From positions 96,547 through 160,546 of the forward strand of contig NZ_JH725065.1 in the NCBI RefSeq assembly GCF_000278215.1: DNA of 64,000 bases. Reading direction: 5' to 3'. Each line of letters opens with the position of its first letter. Position 1 is the stretch's first letter. The notes below the pieces were generated by a model. The model saw only the letters and a program-made list of their open reading frames with translations. It was not told the DNA's origin and did not search any database. The stretch comes from Bartonella rattimassiliensis 15908. GTDB lineage: Bacteria; Pseudomonadota; Alphaproteobacteria; Rhizobiales; Rhizobiaceae. This document shows, one piece after another, positions 48,696 through 58,291 of this stretch. A program made the position numbers and the translations under genes.

Positions 48696-50036
48696 TCATA
48701 GGGGGATATCAAGAATAGCGCGTAATCCCCCGAGAGGACTCTCATCTAGTTGTATATTGCCACCATGGCTGCGTGCTATGTCTTGGGCAATAGAAAGACC
48801 AAGTCCTGTGCCACTTGCATCTTGATTGCGTGCCTTATCAATTCTGAAAAATGGTTTAAAAACTTCTGTACGCATATTTTTATGAATTCCAGGCCCATTA
48901 TCGTCAATGATCAATATGAAAGATTCTTGTTGAGAGTTGGCTGTTAGTTTAACGATTGTACCGTAACAAAATGCATTTGATACAAGATTACTAACCAAAC
49001 GTGTGAAAGCACGAGGGCGTACCTGTATTTCTTTAGAGCCTTCAATGGTATAAAAAAATTGACGTTTGTGAAGATAAGCATCGGCGGAGAATTTCTGCAT
49101 AAGAGCATTTAAATCAAAATTCTTGACACTTTCACTTCCTTCACCTCTGGCAAAAGCAAGATAATCTTCTAACATATTTTGCATATCATTGACATCTTGT
49201 TCAAGCGGTTTAATATCAGAGTCATTATTTGCTAATGCTAGCTGAAGTTTAAAACGTGTAAGAATAGTTCTTAAATCATGGCTTACACCTGAGAGCATCA
49301 TAGTGCGTTGTTCTATTTGACGTTCAATACGTTCGCGCATACGTAAAAAAGCAATGCCTGCACGACGGACTTCATCGGCTCCTTGTGGTTGAAATCCTTT
49401 TGGTAAAGGACGACCTCGTCCAAAACTTTCAGCTGCTTCAGCGAGTTGTTGAATTGGTTTTATTTGATTGCGCAAGAAATAAATTGCTATCAGTAATAAA
49501 ACAAGAGCTGTTCCTACCATCCAGCTTAAAAAAATAGCGGTATTAGAAGCATAAGCTTGGCTGCGTGGAGCAAAGACGCGCAAGATATTATGATCAAGGT
49601 GGATACGGATTTCAACAAGATCAGAATCTCCTACGGTATCAATCCAGAAGGGACGGTTGATTTGGCGGGTGATTTCTTCACTTAGAAAATAATCAAGAAT
49701 TGCAAAAAATGGCTTAGGTCCTGGTGGGGGTAAGGGGGCAGGAGAGAGAATAGAAATGTTTAATCCCATACGTTGTTGTGCAATACGCTTGATATCTTCA
49801 TAGTTATTTTGTTGTGGATATGTTTCAATAATATCAATAATGGCTGAAATATCATGTACAACAGCAGTTGAAAGGCGCTCCGTCACCATTTGCCAATGAC
49901 GTTCCATAAAGACATAAGCAATAACCGTTTGTAGAAGTACCATGGGAGCGATAATAATGATCAAGGAGCGAGCATAAAGCCGTTTAGGCATCTTTTTCGT
50001 TAACCACCGAAAAAACAATCTTAAAGGTTTGATCAT
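48696..50036 (-). CDS. EnvZ-like sensor histidine kinase
   Basis: This 446-residue inner-membrane kinase has membrane segments at about 25-46 and 167-188 flanking a periplasmic loop rich in proline near 100 (PLPPPGPKP). A HAMP domain and a dimerisation helix with the phosphorylated His in SGVSHDLRTILTRF follow. The ATPase boxes are NLVSNAFCYG, DDNGPGIHKNMR and GTGLGLSIAQDIARSHGG. The VSHDLRT and SIAQDIARSHGG stretches resemble EnvZ-type kinases. It is encoded 8 bases downstream of its response regulator and probably shares its transcript. The signal is unknown. Confidence 0.92.
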   Translation of the reverse strand: MIKPLRLFFRWLTKKMPKRLYARSLIIIIAPMVLLQTVIAYVFMERHWQMVTERLSTAVVHDISAIIDIIETYPQQNNYEDIKRIAQQRMGLNISILSPAPLPPPGPKPFFAILDYFLSEEITRQINRPFWIDTVGDSDLVEIRIHLDHNILRVFAPRSQAYASNTAIFLSWMVGTALVLLLIAIYFLRNQIKPIQQLAEAAESFGRGRPLPKGFQPQGADEVRRAGIAFLRMRERIERQIEQRTMMLSGVSHDLRTILTRFKLQLALANNDSDIKPLEQDVNDMQNMLEDYLAFARGEGSESVKNFDLNALMQKFSADAYLHKRQFFYTIEGSKEIQVRPRAFTRLVSNLVSNAFCYGTIVKLTANSQQESFILIIDDNGPGIHKNMRTEVFKPFFRIDKARNQDASGTGLGLSIAQDIARSHGGNIQLDESPLGGLRAILDIPL

Positions 50037-50044
50037 TCTTGCGC

Positions 50045-50749
50045 CTATTCAATTGAGAGCTTATACCCTATTCCTCGCACGGTTTGTAGCCATATAGGCA
50101 ATGCTGGATTTTTTTCGATCTTACGACGAAGGCGGTTGATTTGTACATCAATGGCACGTTCACTGATGGTGTTGTCATCTATTGCAAATTGATGACGTGG
50201 GATAATGTCACCAACATTTTCGGCAAAAATGACCATCATTTTTCGTTCTTTATCGGTTAATTTAATAATTTCTCCTCCTTTTTTAAGTTCACGCCGTGAA
50301 ATTGAAAATATATAAGGACCAAAAACGATTTGCTCAATTTTAGGTTGGCTAAGGGGAACACCTCGTCGTAAAATGGCGTTGATGCGAAGGAGGAGTTCAC
50401 GAGGGTCAAATGGTTTAGCCAGATAATCATCTGCGCCTGCTTCTAATCCACGGATACGATTATCTGTTTCTGATAAAGCTGTTAGCATGAGGATAGGAAC
50501 ATCTTTTGTTTGGCGGAGTGAATGGGTAAGGCTGATCCCGTTTTCACCAGGCATCATGACGTCAACAATAAGAAGATCAAAATCTAAACTTGCTAACAAT
50601 CGTCTTGCTTCATTGGCATTAGCTGAAACTGAAACACGAAATCCATTTTTAATGAGAAACTGAAATAAAAGATTGCGAATACGTGTATCGTCATCAATCA
50701 CAAGAAGATGAGGAGCATCGTCACACAAAACTTGAACGTGATTGGTCAT
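50045..50749 (-). CDS. OmpR-family response regulator
   Basis: This 234-residue regulator has a receiver domain with LLVIDDDTR near residues 15-23, the phosphoacceptor Asp in LLIVDVMMPGENG near 62, and Lys in LAKPFDP near 112. A winged helix follows (about 135-232) with VDVQINRLRRKIE and VRGIGYKL. The VMMPGENG loop and the ERAIDVQINRLRRK stretch are those of the OmpR subgroup that pairs with EnvZ-like kinases. This is the third two-component pair in the window. Its divergent neighbour is an MBL-fold hydrolase. The target genes are not evident. Confidence 0.92.
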   Translation of the reverse strand: MTNHVQVLCDDAPHLLVIDDDTRIRNLLFQFLIKNGFRVSVSANANEARRLLASLDFDLLIVDVMMPGENGISLTHSLRQTKDVPILMLTALSETDNRIRGLEAGADDYLAKPFDPRELLLRINAILRRGVPLSQPKIEQIVFGPYIFSISRRELKKGGEIIKLTDKERKMMVIFAENVGDIIPRHQFAIDDNTISERAIDVQINRLRRKIEKNPALPIWLQTVRGIGYKLSIE

Positions 50750-50870
50750 TCTTCAAAACCTTTAAACAGAGTTTTCAAAAGATCTAACTTTACATAAGTT
50801 GCATAAAGCTGTCGAGCAGGCTATTCTATAGAAAGGAGAAAATGTTTCTTGTAAGCTTAAAAAGGATTTC

Positions 50871-51521
50871 ATGAGTTATTTTAGTACCCATATTATTCCC
50901 GTTACGCCTTTTCAGCAAAATTGCACCCTGCTTTTTGATAAAGAACAAAAAGGAGGAGTTTTAGTGGATCCTGGTGGAGATTGGCTTCGAATTCAAGAGG
51001 TCATAAAAAAGAAGGGTATCAACGTTGAAGCGATTTGGATAACGCATGGTCATTTTGATCATGTGGGAGCAGCAATGCAAGCAAAAGAAGCCCTTGGCGT
51101 TAAAATTATCGGTTCACATTGCGATGATAAGCCTGTGATGGATGCTGTTCGTGAAAGTGCAAGAAGCTATGGGATCACTGATGCTTCTGTTTGTATTCCT
51201 GATCAATGGTTAGAAGATGGTGACAGTGTCCATTTTGCCAAACATGTATTCAAGGTTTTTCATACTCCAGGACATTCTCCTGGTCATGTTATTTATTTTA
51301 ATGAAAAAGAACGTTTCGCTTTATTGGGTGATGTTCTCTTTCGTGGTTCTATTGGGCGGACAGATTTTCCTTTTTGTTCTCATGAAAAATTAATGAAATC
51401 ACTTAGAGAAAAAATTTTACCTTTAGGTGATGACGTTCGTTTCATCTGCGGGCATGGTCCTGGAAGTTATCTAGGTTATGAGCGCCAATGGAATCCTTTT
51501 CTTCAAGAGCTCAATGTATGA
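50871..51521 (+). CDS. MBL-fold metallo-hydrolase (glyoxalase II-like)
   Basis: This 216-residue protein has the metal-binding motif THGHFDHVGAA near residues 60-70. The remaining metallo-beta-lactamase-fold ligands are HTPGHSPGHV near 133-142, LLGDVLF near 155 and FICGHGPGS near 192. The short form without a C-terminal glyoxalase helical domain is usual for YcbL-like hydroxyacylglutathione hydrolase homologues. The physiological substrate is uncertain. The gene is alone, and a perfect palindrome overlaps its stop codon. Confidence 0.9.
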   Translation: MSYFSTHIIPVTPFQQNCTLLFDKEQKGGVLVDPGGDWLRIQEVIKKKGINVEAIWITHGHFDHVGAAMQAKEALGVKIIGSHCDDKPVMDAVRESARSYGITDASVCIPDQWLEDGDSVHFAKHVFKVFHTPGHSPGHVIYFNEKERFALLGDVLFRGSIGRTDFPFCSHEKLMKSLREKILPLGDDVRFICGHGPGSYLGYERQWNPFLQELNV

Positions 51522-51552
51522 TTGAAAAACGCTTGAAGCGTTTTTCAATCAT
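51518..51552 (+). terminator. bidirectional hairpin overlapping the MBL gene stop codon
   Basis: Two 16-base arms (51518-51533 and 51537-51552) are perfect inverted copies around a TGA loop. The stem starts with the last base of the final sense codon and includes the stop codon. AAAAA and TTTTT blocks lie in the arms, so it can serve both this gene and the convergent BA14K gene. Confidence 0.8.
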
Positions 51553-51574
51553 TTGAAATTTAGCAAAGCAAAAG

Positions 51575-52297
51575 TTAATTTAATGGAGCATAGCAAAAGT
51601 GGTCTTGTCCATCGTATCCTCGAAAAGTACCTGTTTGGGGGTTAAATGAACGGTATTTTTTCTTGCAATATCTAAGCCAGCCATGAGTCCATGGTTGCTG
51701 GAGCGGTTGGTATGTAGCTGTTGATTGGGATTCATAAATGATTTGGGTTTCAGGAACTTGTTGATATACCACTTGCGGGATTTCTTGATACACGACCTGT
51801 CTTTGTGGCGCGGGTTGGTAGATAATTTGTGGCTGTTCTGTTTTTTTCAAAACATTGCCAAGAACTGCTCCGGCTGCGAGACCAAGAATACCTGCTGCTA
51901 AGGCGTCTCCTGAGTTATTGCGCGTTACGTGATGTTCATGTATATGATGATGGGTTGTTTTTTTGCGCTCGACATGACGATATGTTTTGTGTTCAACATG
52001 ATGACGATGGTGTTCTCGCCTTTTATGGTCTACATGATGATGGGGGTGAGCATGAGAAGAGTGATGTCTTTCAAAAGTAGAACGGCTGTTAGAATTATAA
52101 GAAGGGAAATGTGCATTCATTCCTTTCTTCATGTCTTCTATTTGCTTATTCATATTTTTTCTCATATCATTTATTTGTTTTTCAATGTGATTTTCACTAT
52201 GCATCCATTGGTTATCGGCAAGCACTGTACTTAGTGGCAACAAAATGGTTGCTGCTGATACCGCCGATAATACCGCTAGTTTAGTAGATTTTTTCAT
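51575..52297 (-). CDS. exported histidine-rich protein with BA14K-like C-terminus
   Basis: From ATG 52297, which has AAGGAGTG about seven bases upstream, the protein is 240 residues with a clear signal peptide (MKKSTKLAVLSAVSAATIL, cleavage after VLA). A coiled-coil-like MRKNMNKQIEDMKKGMN segment follows, then a very histidine-rich stretch at about 75-130 (HAHPHHHVDHKRREHHRHH and HHHIHEHH). Next come a Gly/Ala-rich hydrophobic segment (AAGILGLAAGAVLG) and a Gln/Pro-rich linker. The C-terminus has HGWLRYCKKKYRSFNPQTG and GYDGQDHFC, the BA14K family signature first described in Brucella. The His-rich part may bind Ni, Zn, Cu or heme, which is inference. It is probably membrane-associated and surface or periplasm exposed. 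Confidence 0.85.
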   Translation of the reverse strand: MKKSTKLAVLSAVSAATILLPLSTVLADNQWMHSENHIEKQINDMRKNMNKQIEDMKKGMNAHFPSYNSNSRSTFERHHSSHAHPHHHVDHKRREHHRHHVEHKTYRHVERKKTTHHHIHEHHVTRNNSGDALAAGILGLAAGAVLGNVLKKTEQPQIIYQPAPQRQVVYQEIPQVVYQQVPETQIIYESQSTATYQPLQQPWTHGWLRYCKKKYRSFNPQTGTFRGYDGQDHFCYAPLN

Positions 52298-53687
52298 AGC
52301 GACACTCCTTAACTTAAATTCATATTTCTTACATTGTACATGTGACAAACTGAATATAATCTGAATAACTTTTGGTTTTATTTTGACAAAACGACTAAAG
52401 AGCTATTTAGTTGACAAAAAACGATAAAATAAACAAAAAATAAAGATGCTTTTCATAAAACACTAATTTATTTATGTTAATTGGCAAAAAACACATTTAT
52501 AAAATCTTATTTTTTACAAAATAACAAAACTTTTTATTGAATAGATAATTCTTGCATCAGATGATTCCATATAACTTAAAAATAAAATCTGAATCAAAGA
52601 TATCATGAATGATATCATAGTTTTATAATTTTATGATAAGGAAATATTTTACATTTTAGGGTAGATAAACCATTATTCACTTTCCGATAGGTTAAGTTAT
52701 TTAGAAGAGTAAGAAAAAATTAGTGAGCAAAGAATTTTTCTTCAAGAGATTTACAGTTTTGCTTGCTGAAAAAAAAATGGTTATCGTAAAGATTTTTACA
52801 ATAAGGTTACTGTTTTATTTTACCATGATACTGTTCATCTGTTTTCTATAATTTTATTATAGTTTTTTATTAACAGAGAGTTTGTGAAAAAAGAAGTGTT
52901 TTGTGGAGAAAGTTTAAGAGTTTTGTTACTTATTTTTATGAATGTATTCTTCAACTTTTAAAGTGCATTAAACTGGCATATTTTTATTGATCAATAAAAA
53001 TCATACCATATGTTACCATATGTAAAGCGTAAAGATAAAAAATCACTCTTATGTTGAGTTCCTTTTTTTAATTCGGTTTTACGATTTTTAAAAGCATTCA
53101 CATGCAATGTTTTTAAAAGAAAAGATTATATATTGCTTTAGGCTATTGTTTATCGTGTTCTTCAAGGACATGCTCTTTATGTAAGACGAAAAGCAATGTG
53201 TGTATTCAAAATATTTCTTGTTATTTTCACTCCCATTTCAACATATTGCTCGGAAAGGGTATGCAGCATCATCTTGACACTTAATAAAGGTACAAGGGGA
53301 ATGACATCATTATATTGAAGAATTCTTCATTATTTTAATGAAAGAATATCATGGTACTTTTTCTTCTTATGCAATATAAAAAACGATAAATTATATTTAT
53401 AAATCAATTTTGAGGCCATAAAAAAACATTCTCTTTAATTTGTTATTATTGATTTGGAACTTAGTCATGCTTTTAGAAAAAATTATAGCCTTTTAGTCTA
53501 ATATATTTAATAAAGAAAATTATTTTAAAAAATAATATTAGAAAAAACTAATATTTGAAGTTTTTCAAATATTATTTTTCTTTTTTTAATTTTTCTAAAT
53601 GTTGGTATCCATGACTGCATCTTTGTGATTAAGATTTTTGTTACCTAAAAGTTAATAGGATGATGGGAGGGGTTTCACTATACTATT
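52298..53687. other. 1.4-kb non-coding region
   Basis: This is the longest gap in the window, lying between the BA14K and uvrB genes, both on the minus strand. It is AT-rich with small inverted repeats such as GATATCATGAATGATATC near 52602-52619, and a repeat copy at about 53210-53425. There is no supported gene. The promoter of the BA14K gene should lie at its left end. Confidence 0.6.
53210..53425 (-). repeat. dispersed intergenic repeat, copy G
   Basis: The right two thirds align with copy A in the same orientation: GACACTTAATAAAGGTACAAGGGGAA, then AATGAAAGAATATCATGG near 53337, TTCTTATGCAATATAAAAAA and GATAAATTATATTTATAAATCAA near 53385. The left part is uncertain. Confidence 0.5.
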
Positions 53688-55817
53688 TTAAGGCTCATTC
53701 GCGATTACCAGTTCTATTTTTTGGAGTTGTTTTATTTCATCACGAAGTCGTGCTGCTTCTTCAAAATTGAGATCTGCTGCTGCTTTACACATTAATTTTT
53801 CTAAAGATTGAATATGGATTGCTAAATTGTTACGATCTATATTATTTCGCGTAATAAACTCAGGAATATTTGTAAGAGTTTTGATATTTTCATTGTCTGC
53901 ATAAAGAATATCGTCGATGTTTTTTTTGATACTGGTTGGTGTGATATGGTGCTCTTTATTATAGGCTATCTGTTTTTGTCGACGTCTTTGTGTTTCTTGT
54001 AAAGCACGTTCTATAGAGCCTGTCATTGTATCGGCATAAAGAATAACACGACCATCTACGTTGCGTGCGGCACGTCCAATGGTTTGTATGAGAGAAGTTT
54101 CTGAGCGCAAAAAACCTTCTTTATCGGCGTCTAGTATGGCAACAAAACCGCATTCAGGAATATCTAAACCTTCTCTAAGGAGGTTGATTCCAATGAGGAC
54201 ATCAAAGGCGCCAAGCCTTAAATCACGAAGAATTTCAATACGTTCTAATGTATCAATGTCAGAATGCATATAACGTACACGAATACCTTGTTCGTGGATA
54301 TATTCCGTTAAATCTTCAGCCATACGTTTGGTGAGGACGGTCACTAATGTGCGGTAGCCTTTTTGAATAGTTTTATGAATTTCATTGATAACATCATCGA
54401 CTTGAGTGCATGCTGGACGAATTTCTGTTTCTGGATCAATAAGTCCTGTTGGGCGAATGATTTGTTCAGCAAAAACACCATGAGATTGTTCTATTTCCCA
54501 ATGCCCAGGTGTTGCGGAAACAGCAATTGTTTGTGGGCGCATAGCATCCCATTCTTCAAAGCGCAAAGGACGATTGTCCATGCAGGAAGGGAGACGAAAA
54601 CCATATTCTGCTAAAGTTGCTTTTCTACGAAAATCACCACGATACATGCCACCAATTTGAGGAATGGTTACATGGCTTTCATCGATAAAAACTAGGGCAT
54701 TAAGTGGAATATATTCGAATAAAGTTGGTGGTGGTTCACCGGGATTTCGTCCTGTTAAATACCGTGAATAATTTTCAATTCCCGGACATGAACCAATCGT
54801 TTCTAACATTTCTAAATCAAAAATTGTACGCTGCTCTAAGCGTTGTGCTTCTAAAAGGCGTCCAGCTGCATTCAATTCATCAAGGCGTTGAACGAGTTCT
54901 TTTTTGATCAGTTTCATTGCCTGATTTAATGTTGGTCGTGGTGTAACATAGTGTGAATTAGCATAAATTTTAATGGATTGAAGATCATCTGTTTTTTGTC
55001 CCGTTAGAGGATCAAACTCCGTAATTTTTTCTACTTCATCGCCAAAGAGCGAGATACGCCAAGCACGATCTTCAAGATGGGCTGGAAAAATTTCAATTGT
55101 ATCCCCTCGGACACGAAAGGAACCACGAATGAAATTGATATCTTGTCTGTGATAGTGTTGAGCAACTAAATCAGTTAAGAGTTGCCGTTGATTAAGCCGA
55201 TCCCCTTTTTCTATTTGGAAAGTCATGGCTGTATAAGTTTCTACGGAACCAATTCCGTAGATACAGGAAACAGATGCAACGATTATAACGTCATCACGCT
55301 CTAAGACAGCACGTGTTGCAGCATGGCGCATTCGGTCGATTTGTTCATTAATAGAGGATTCTTTTTCAATATAAGTGTCAGAACGTGCAACATAGGCTTC
55401 TGGTTGATAATAGTCGTAATAAGAAACAAAATATTCAACAGCGTTATGAGGAAAAAAACTTTTAAATTCCCCATAAAGCTGTGCAGCTAAAATTTTATTG
55501 GGTGCTAAGATAAGAGCTGGACGTTGTGTTTTTTCGATAACTTTTGCCATCGTATAGGTTTTTCCCGAGCCTGTAACTCCCAAAAGCACTTGCGTACGTT
55601 CGTTTTTTTTAATTCCCTCAACTAAAGATTTAATAGCTTGAGGCTGATCTCCCGCCGGTTTAAAGGATGTTTCGAGTTGAAACGGAATACCGCCTTCAGA
55701 CTTTTCAGGACGAATAGGGCGGTGAGGTGTCCATAATGCACCATTCTTAAAAAGAGGATTACCTGAAGCAATGAGAGCAGAAAGAGCTTCTACTGTTGCA
55801 GTAACACCATTTTTCAT
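53688..55817 (-). CDS. uvrB: excinuclease ABC subunit B
   Basis: This 709-residue nucleotide-excision-repair helicase has Walker [13 protein letters not shown] near residues 78-89 and the DNA-clamping beta-hairpin region [12 protein letters not shown] near 130. The Walker B is VFIDESHVT near 377. Helicase motifs IV-VI include [12 protein letters not shown], and a C-terminal UVR domain (about 665-700, [15 protein letters not shown]) contacts UvrA and UvrC. An N-terminal extension of about 40 residues precedes the conserved [11 protein letters not shown] and is usual in rhizobia. The last residues are shorter than in many rhizobia, which carry an additional basic tail. Confidence 0.97.
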   Translation of the reverse strand: MKNGVTATVEALSALIASGNPLFKNGALWTPHRPIRPEKSEGGIPFQLETSFKPAGDQPQAIKSLVEGIKKNERTQVLLGVTGSGKTYTMAKVIEKTQRPALILAPNKILAAQLYGEFKSFFPHNAVEYFVSYYDYYQPEAYVARSDTYIEKESSINEQIDRMRHAATRAVLERDDVIIVASVSCIYGIGSVETYTAMTFQIEKGDRLNQRQLLTDLVAQHYHRQDINFIRGSFRVRGDTIEIFPAHLEDRAWRISLFGDEVEKITEFDPLTGQKTDDLQSIKIYANSHYVTPRPTLNQAMKLIKKELVQRLDELNAAGRLLEAQRLEQRTIFDLEMLETIGSCPGIENYSRYLTGRNPGEPPPTLFEYIPLNALVFIDESHVTIPQIGGMYRGDFRRKATLAEYGFRLPSCMDNRPLRFEEWDAMRPQTIAVSATPGHWEIEQSHGVFAEQIIRPTGLIDPETEIRPACTQVDDVINEIHKTIQKGYRTLVTVLTKRMAEDLTEYIHEQGIRVRYMHSDIDTLERIEILRDLRLGAFDVLIGINLLREGLDIPECGFVAILDADKEGFLRSETSLIQTIGRAARNVDGRVILYADTMTGSIERALQETQRRRQKQIAYNKEHHITPTSIKKNIDDILYADNENIKTLTNIPEFITRNNIDRNNLAIHIQSLEKLMCKAAADLNFEEAARLRDEIKQLQKIELVIANEP

Positions 55818-56100
55818 TGTTGTATCCTTTGATAGAAAAGTGCTGGTAATTTTAAAGGAAATACTAATTTTTACAATTTTATTGCGATAACTGCAAAAGG
55901 TTATTTAGCAGTTTCGTTTTGGTTTACTGGGTATTACATAGGATATTAATCAAGTTTTTTATGAGACGCATTCTTCAAATTATTTCTTTGGAGGGAACAT
56001 ATTTGTGGTTGTTCGTGAATATTATTGCATTTTTACTATGATGATGTTCAAGAGGGCACAGTTTATTATGGCTGTTATGGAGAGTAATCATATGTGGTAT

Positions 56101-56142
56101 GTTTTGGAATTAAAGACTATGGTTTTGGAACTAAAGACACCG
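56101..56142 (+). repeat. 21-base tandem duplication at the end of the SH3b gene
   Basis: GTTTTGGAATTAAAGAC (56101-56117) recurs as GTTTTGGAACTAAAGAC (56122-56138). One unit encodes the last residues of the SH3b protein and the stop codon lies at the junction, so the duplication has touched the gene's 3' end. Confidence 0.75.
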
Positions 56143-56458
56143 TGTATATGTGATAAAGATCATTTCCATTTTTAAATGAAAGATAACGAGATGACACCCA
56201 ACCTATTTGAGCGTTATATCGGATATGACACCAATTTCCTTCACAATTTTTAACAAAGACCAATTTTCCTGCAGAGATTGAACCGTAAAGTGCATACTGA
56301 GTGCTGGGACCTGTTCTAAAATTAAGATTCTTCGTAACAAAGGCATCTGCTGCTTTAGAAATTGTTGTGGCTAAAAAGAAAGAGCCAAACATAAAAAAAA
56401 ATATGATTTTCTTCATTTTACGGCAAAGACTTCCTATCATTTTCTCTTTGCAACACAT
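56117..56458 (-). CDS. exported SH3b-domain protein
   Basis: This 113-residue protein has a hydrophobic export segment (KKIIFFFMFGSFFLATTI) and an Ala-rich cleavage region before ADAFVTKNLNFR. The rest is one bacterial SH3 domain: NLNFRTGPST, LVFVKNCEGNWCHI and GWVSSRYLSF are the typical RT-loop, core and final strands. Such domains usually bind peptidoglycan or partner proteins in the periplasm. Starts at 56458, 56440 and 56416 are in frame; the outermost has AGAGG upstream, while the innermost gives the most compact signal peptide. The C-terminal SLVPKP lies in a short tandem duplication. Confidence 0.82.
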   Translation of the reverse strand: MCCKEKMIGSLCRKMKKIIFFFMFGSFFLATTISKAADAFVTKNLNFRTGPSTQYALYGSISAGKLVFVKNCEGNWCHIRYNAQIGWVSSRYLSFKNGNDLYHIYTVSLVPKP

Positions 56459-56741
56459 ATGACCTCTTTTTCCAGATTATGATAAAACAAAAAAAAATAC
56501 AACTCTTTCTTCTTTAGGAAATTTTCAGGAGGAGAGAGAAGTTTAACGTTTTCAATACAAAAATGAGATATTTTAAGCACTATTGGTGTATGTTTTGTTT
56601 CCTTTCATTATTTTTATATGGAAAACGAGGATACTGTACTATATAATGGGAAATATCGTAGTTTTCGGATTCCAAAAGCAATTTTGGAAGCCGTTTTTTG
56701 TATTTTTATTAAACTTTCCGTGTAATAGAAAGGGACGGATT

Positions 56742-57215
56742 ATGGAAAAAGTTCCGATGACTACAGCTGGTTTTGAAAGTCTTAAAGAAGAGTTGCGTTG
56801 GCGTCAACAACAGGAACGTCCGCGAATTATTGAAGCAATTTCTGAAGCGCGTGCACATGGTGATTTGTCAGAAAATGCTGAGTATCATGCAGCTAAAGAA
56901 GCACAAAGTCATAATGAGGGGCGTATAAATGAGCTTGAAGATTATATCGCGCGGGCAGAAGTTATAGATGTCTCGCGTCTTTCAGGCGACAAAATAAAGT
57001 TTGGAGCAACTATTAAACTCTTGGATGAAGATACTGAAGAAAAAAAGGTGTATCAGATTGTAGGGGATCAAGAAGCTGATGTAAAAGTTGGTAAGATCTC
57101 TATTTCTTCACCTATTGCACGTGCCCTCATTGGCAAGCAAGAGGGTGATGTGATTGAAGTGAATGCGCCCGGTGGTGCACATAATTACGAAATCATTAAG
57201 GTTCAGTACATTTAA
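56742..57215 (+). CDS. greA: transcription elongation factor GreA
   Basis: From ATG 56742 the protein is 157 residues, the standard length. It starts [18 protein letters not shown] and has an N-terminal coiled coil with the catalytic acidic tip ([13 protein letters not shown]). The C-terminal FKBP-like domain includes [14 protein letters not shown] and ends [10 protein letters not shown]. GreA stimulates RNA-polymerase cleavage of backtracked transcripts. A GGGACGG sequence precedes this ATG; the open frame extends 53 codons further upstream, but that extension has no GreA character. The adjacent glycosyltransferase gene 17 bases downstream repeats the greA-lpsB arrangement of Sinorhizobium. 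Confidence 0.97.
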   Translation: MEKVPMTTAGFESLKEELRWRQQQERPRIIEAISEARAHGDLSENAEYHAAKEAQSHNEGRINELEDYIARAEVIDVSRLSGDKIKFGATIKLLDEDTEEKKVYQIVGDQEADVKVGKISISSPIARALIGKQEGDVIEVNAPGGAHNYEIIKVQYI

Positions 57216-57232
57216 ACTATATCTAAATTGTT

Positions 57233-58291
57233 ATGCGTGTGTCTTTGGAAGAAACTGAGATTATTGCACCTCACTTTAAAAGGCGTTTATCGGGAGTGAC
57301 ATCTACGATTATTCAGCTTATTCCATTGCAGCACGAACAGGGGGTGCTTATATCCACTTTGGGATTTGGATTACCTCAAAGTTTACCGGCTCTTGCCTTT
57401 AGGGACCTTTTCAGACTTTGGAAAGGTCCGAAAGGCAAGCCGTTTCGTATTTGGCATGCACGACGCAATATTGAGATGCTTTGTGGGATCTTTTTGCGCG
57501 ATATCTTGAAAATGAAGCTGAAACTTATTTTCACATCGGCTTCTCAACGCCATCATAAGCCTTTTACCAAATGGTTGATTCGCCGTATGGATAGAGTTAT
57601 TGCGAGCAGTACACACACGGGTGCCTATTTAGAAGTTCCTCATAAGGTTATTATGCATGGGGTGGATGTGAGGCGTTTTTCTCCACGACAAACTCTTGAT
57701 GATTATTTTTCCTCATCTGGGTTTCCTGGAAAATATGCCGTAGGGTGTTTTGGACGTGTACGCTACTCAAAGGGAACAGATTTATTTGTTGATGCAATGA
57801 TAGCATTATTGCCTCATTATCCTGAATGGACAGCACTTATCGCTGGTCGTACGACAGGGCAACATTATCATTTTGAAAAAGAGTTACGCCAAAAGATTGC
57901 TAAAGCTGGTCTGAATGATCGCATTATTTTTCTTGGTGAGATTCTAGACACACCTTTGTGGTATCGTCGTTTATCACTTTATGTAGCACCTTCTCGTACA
58001 GAAGGTTTTGGTTTAACACCCTTAGAGGCAATGGCATCACAGATTGCAGTTGTAACGAGTGATGCGGGAGCTTATAAAGAATTAGTAGTAGAGAAAACAG
58101 GAACGGTTGTAAAAGCAGGAGATGGCTCGGCTTTAACAGCAGCGATTGAACCTTATTTTGCTGATATAGAAAAAACATTAGCTGCAGGAAAGAAAGCTTT
58201 AACCCATGTTCGTACTCACTTTCCTTTGGAAAAGGAGGCAGCCGAGATTGAGAATGTTTATAAAGAACTGTTTGCAGAAAAAACACTTTAA
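57233..58291 (+). CDS. lpsB: LPS-core glycosyltransferase, LpsB/LpcC-like (GT4)
   Basis: This 352-residue GT-B fold enzyme of glycosyltransferase family 4 has a nucleotide-sugar-binding C-terminal half with VGCFGRVRYSKGTDLF near residue 170. The family's E-x7-E motif is at SRTEGFGLTPLEAMASQ near 260. The length equals that of rhizobial LpsB/LpcC mannosyltransferases, which add the first or second neutral sugar to the Kdo region of the LPS core. The placement right after greA is the same as in Sinorhizobium. The companion genes lpsE, lpsD and lpsC do not follow; a non-coding kilobase and trkH do. This fits a very short core, as known for Bartonella LPS. The donor sugar is inferred. Confidence 0.8.
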   Translation: MRVSLEETEIIAPHFKRRLSGVTSTIIQLIPLQHEQGVLISTLGFGLPQSLPALAFRDLFRLWKGPKGKPFRIWHARRNIEMLCGIFLRDILKMKLKLIFTSASQRHHKPFTKWLIRRMDRVIASSTHTGAYLEVPHKVIMHGVDVRRFSPRQTLDDYFSSSGFPGKYAVGCFGRVRYSKGTDLFVDAMIALLPHYPEWTALIAGRTTGQHYHFEKELRQKIAKAGLNDRIIFLGEILDTPLWYRRLSLYVAPSRTEGFGLTPLEAMASQIAVVTSDAGAYKELVVEKTGTVVKAGDGSALTAAIEPYFADIEKTLAAGKKALTHVRTHFPLEKEAAEIENVYKELFAEKTL

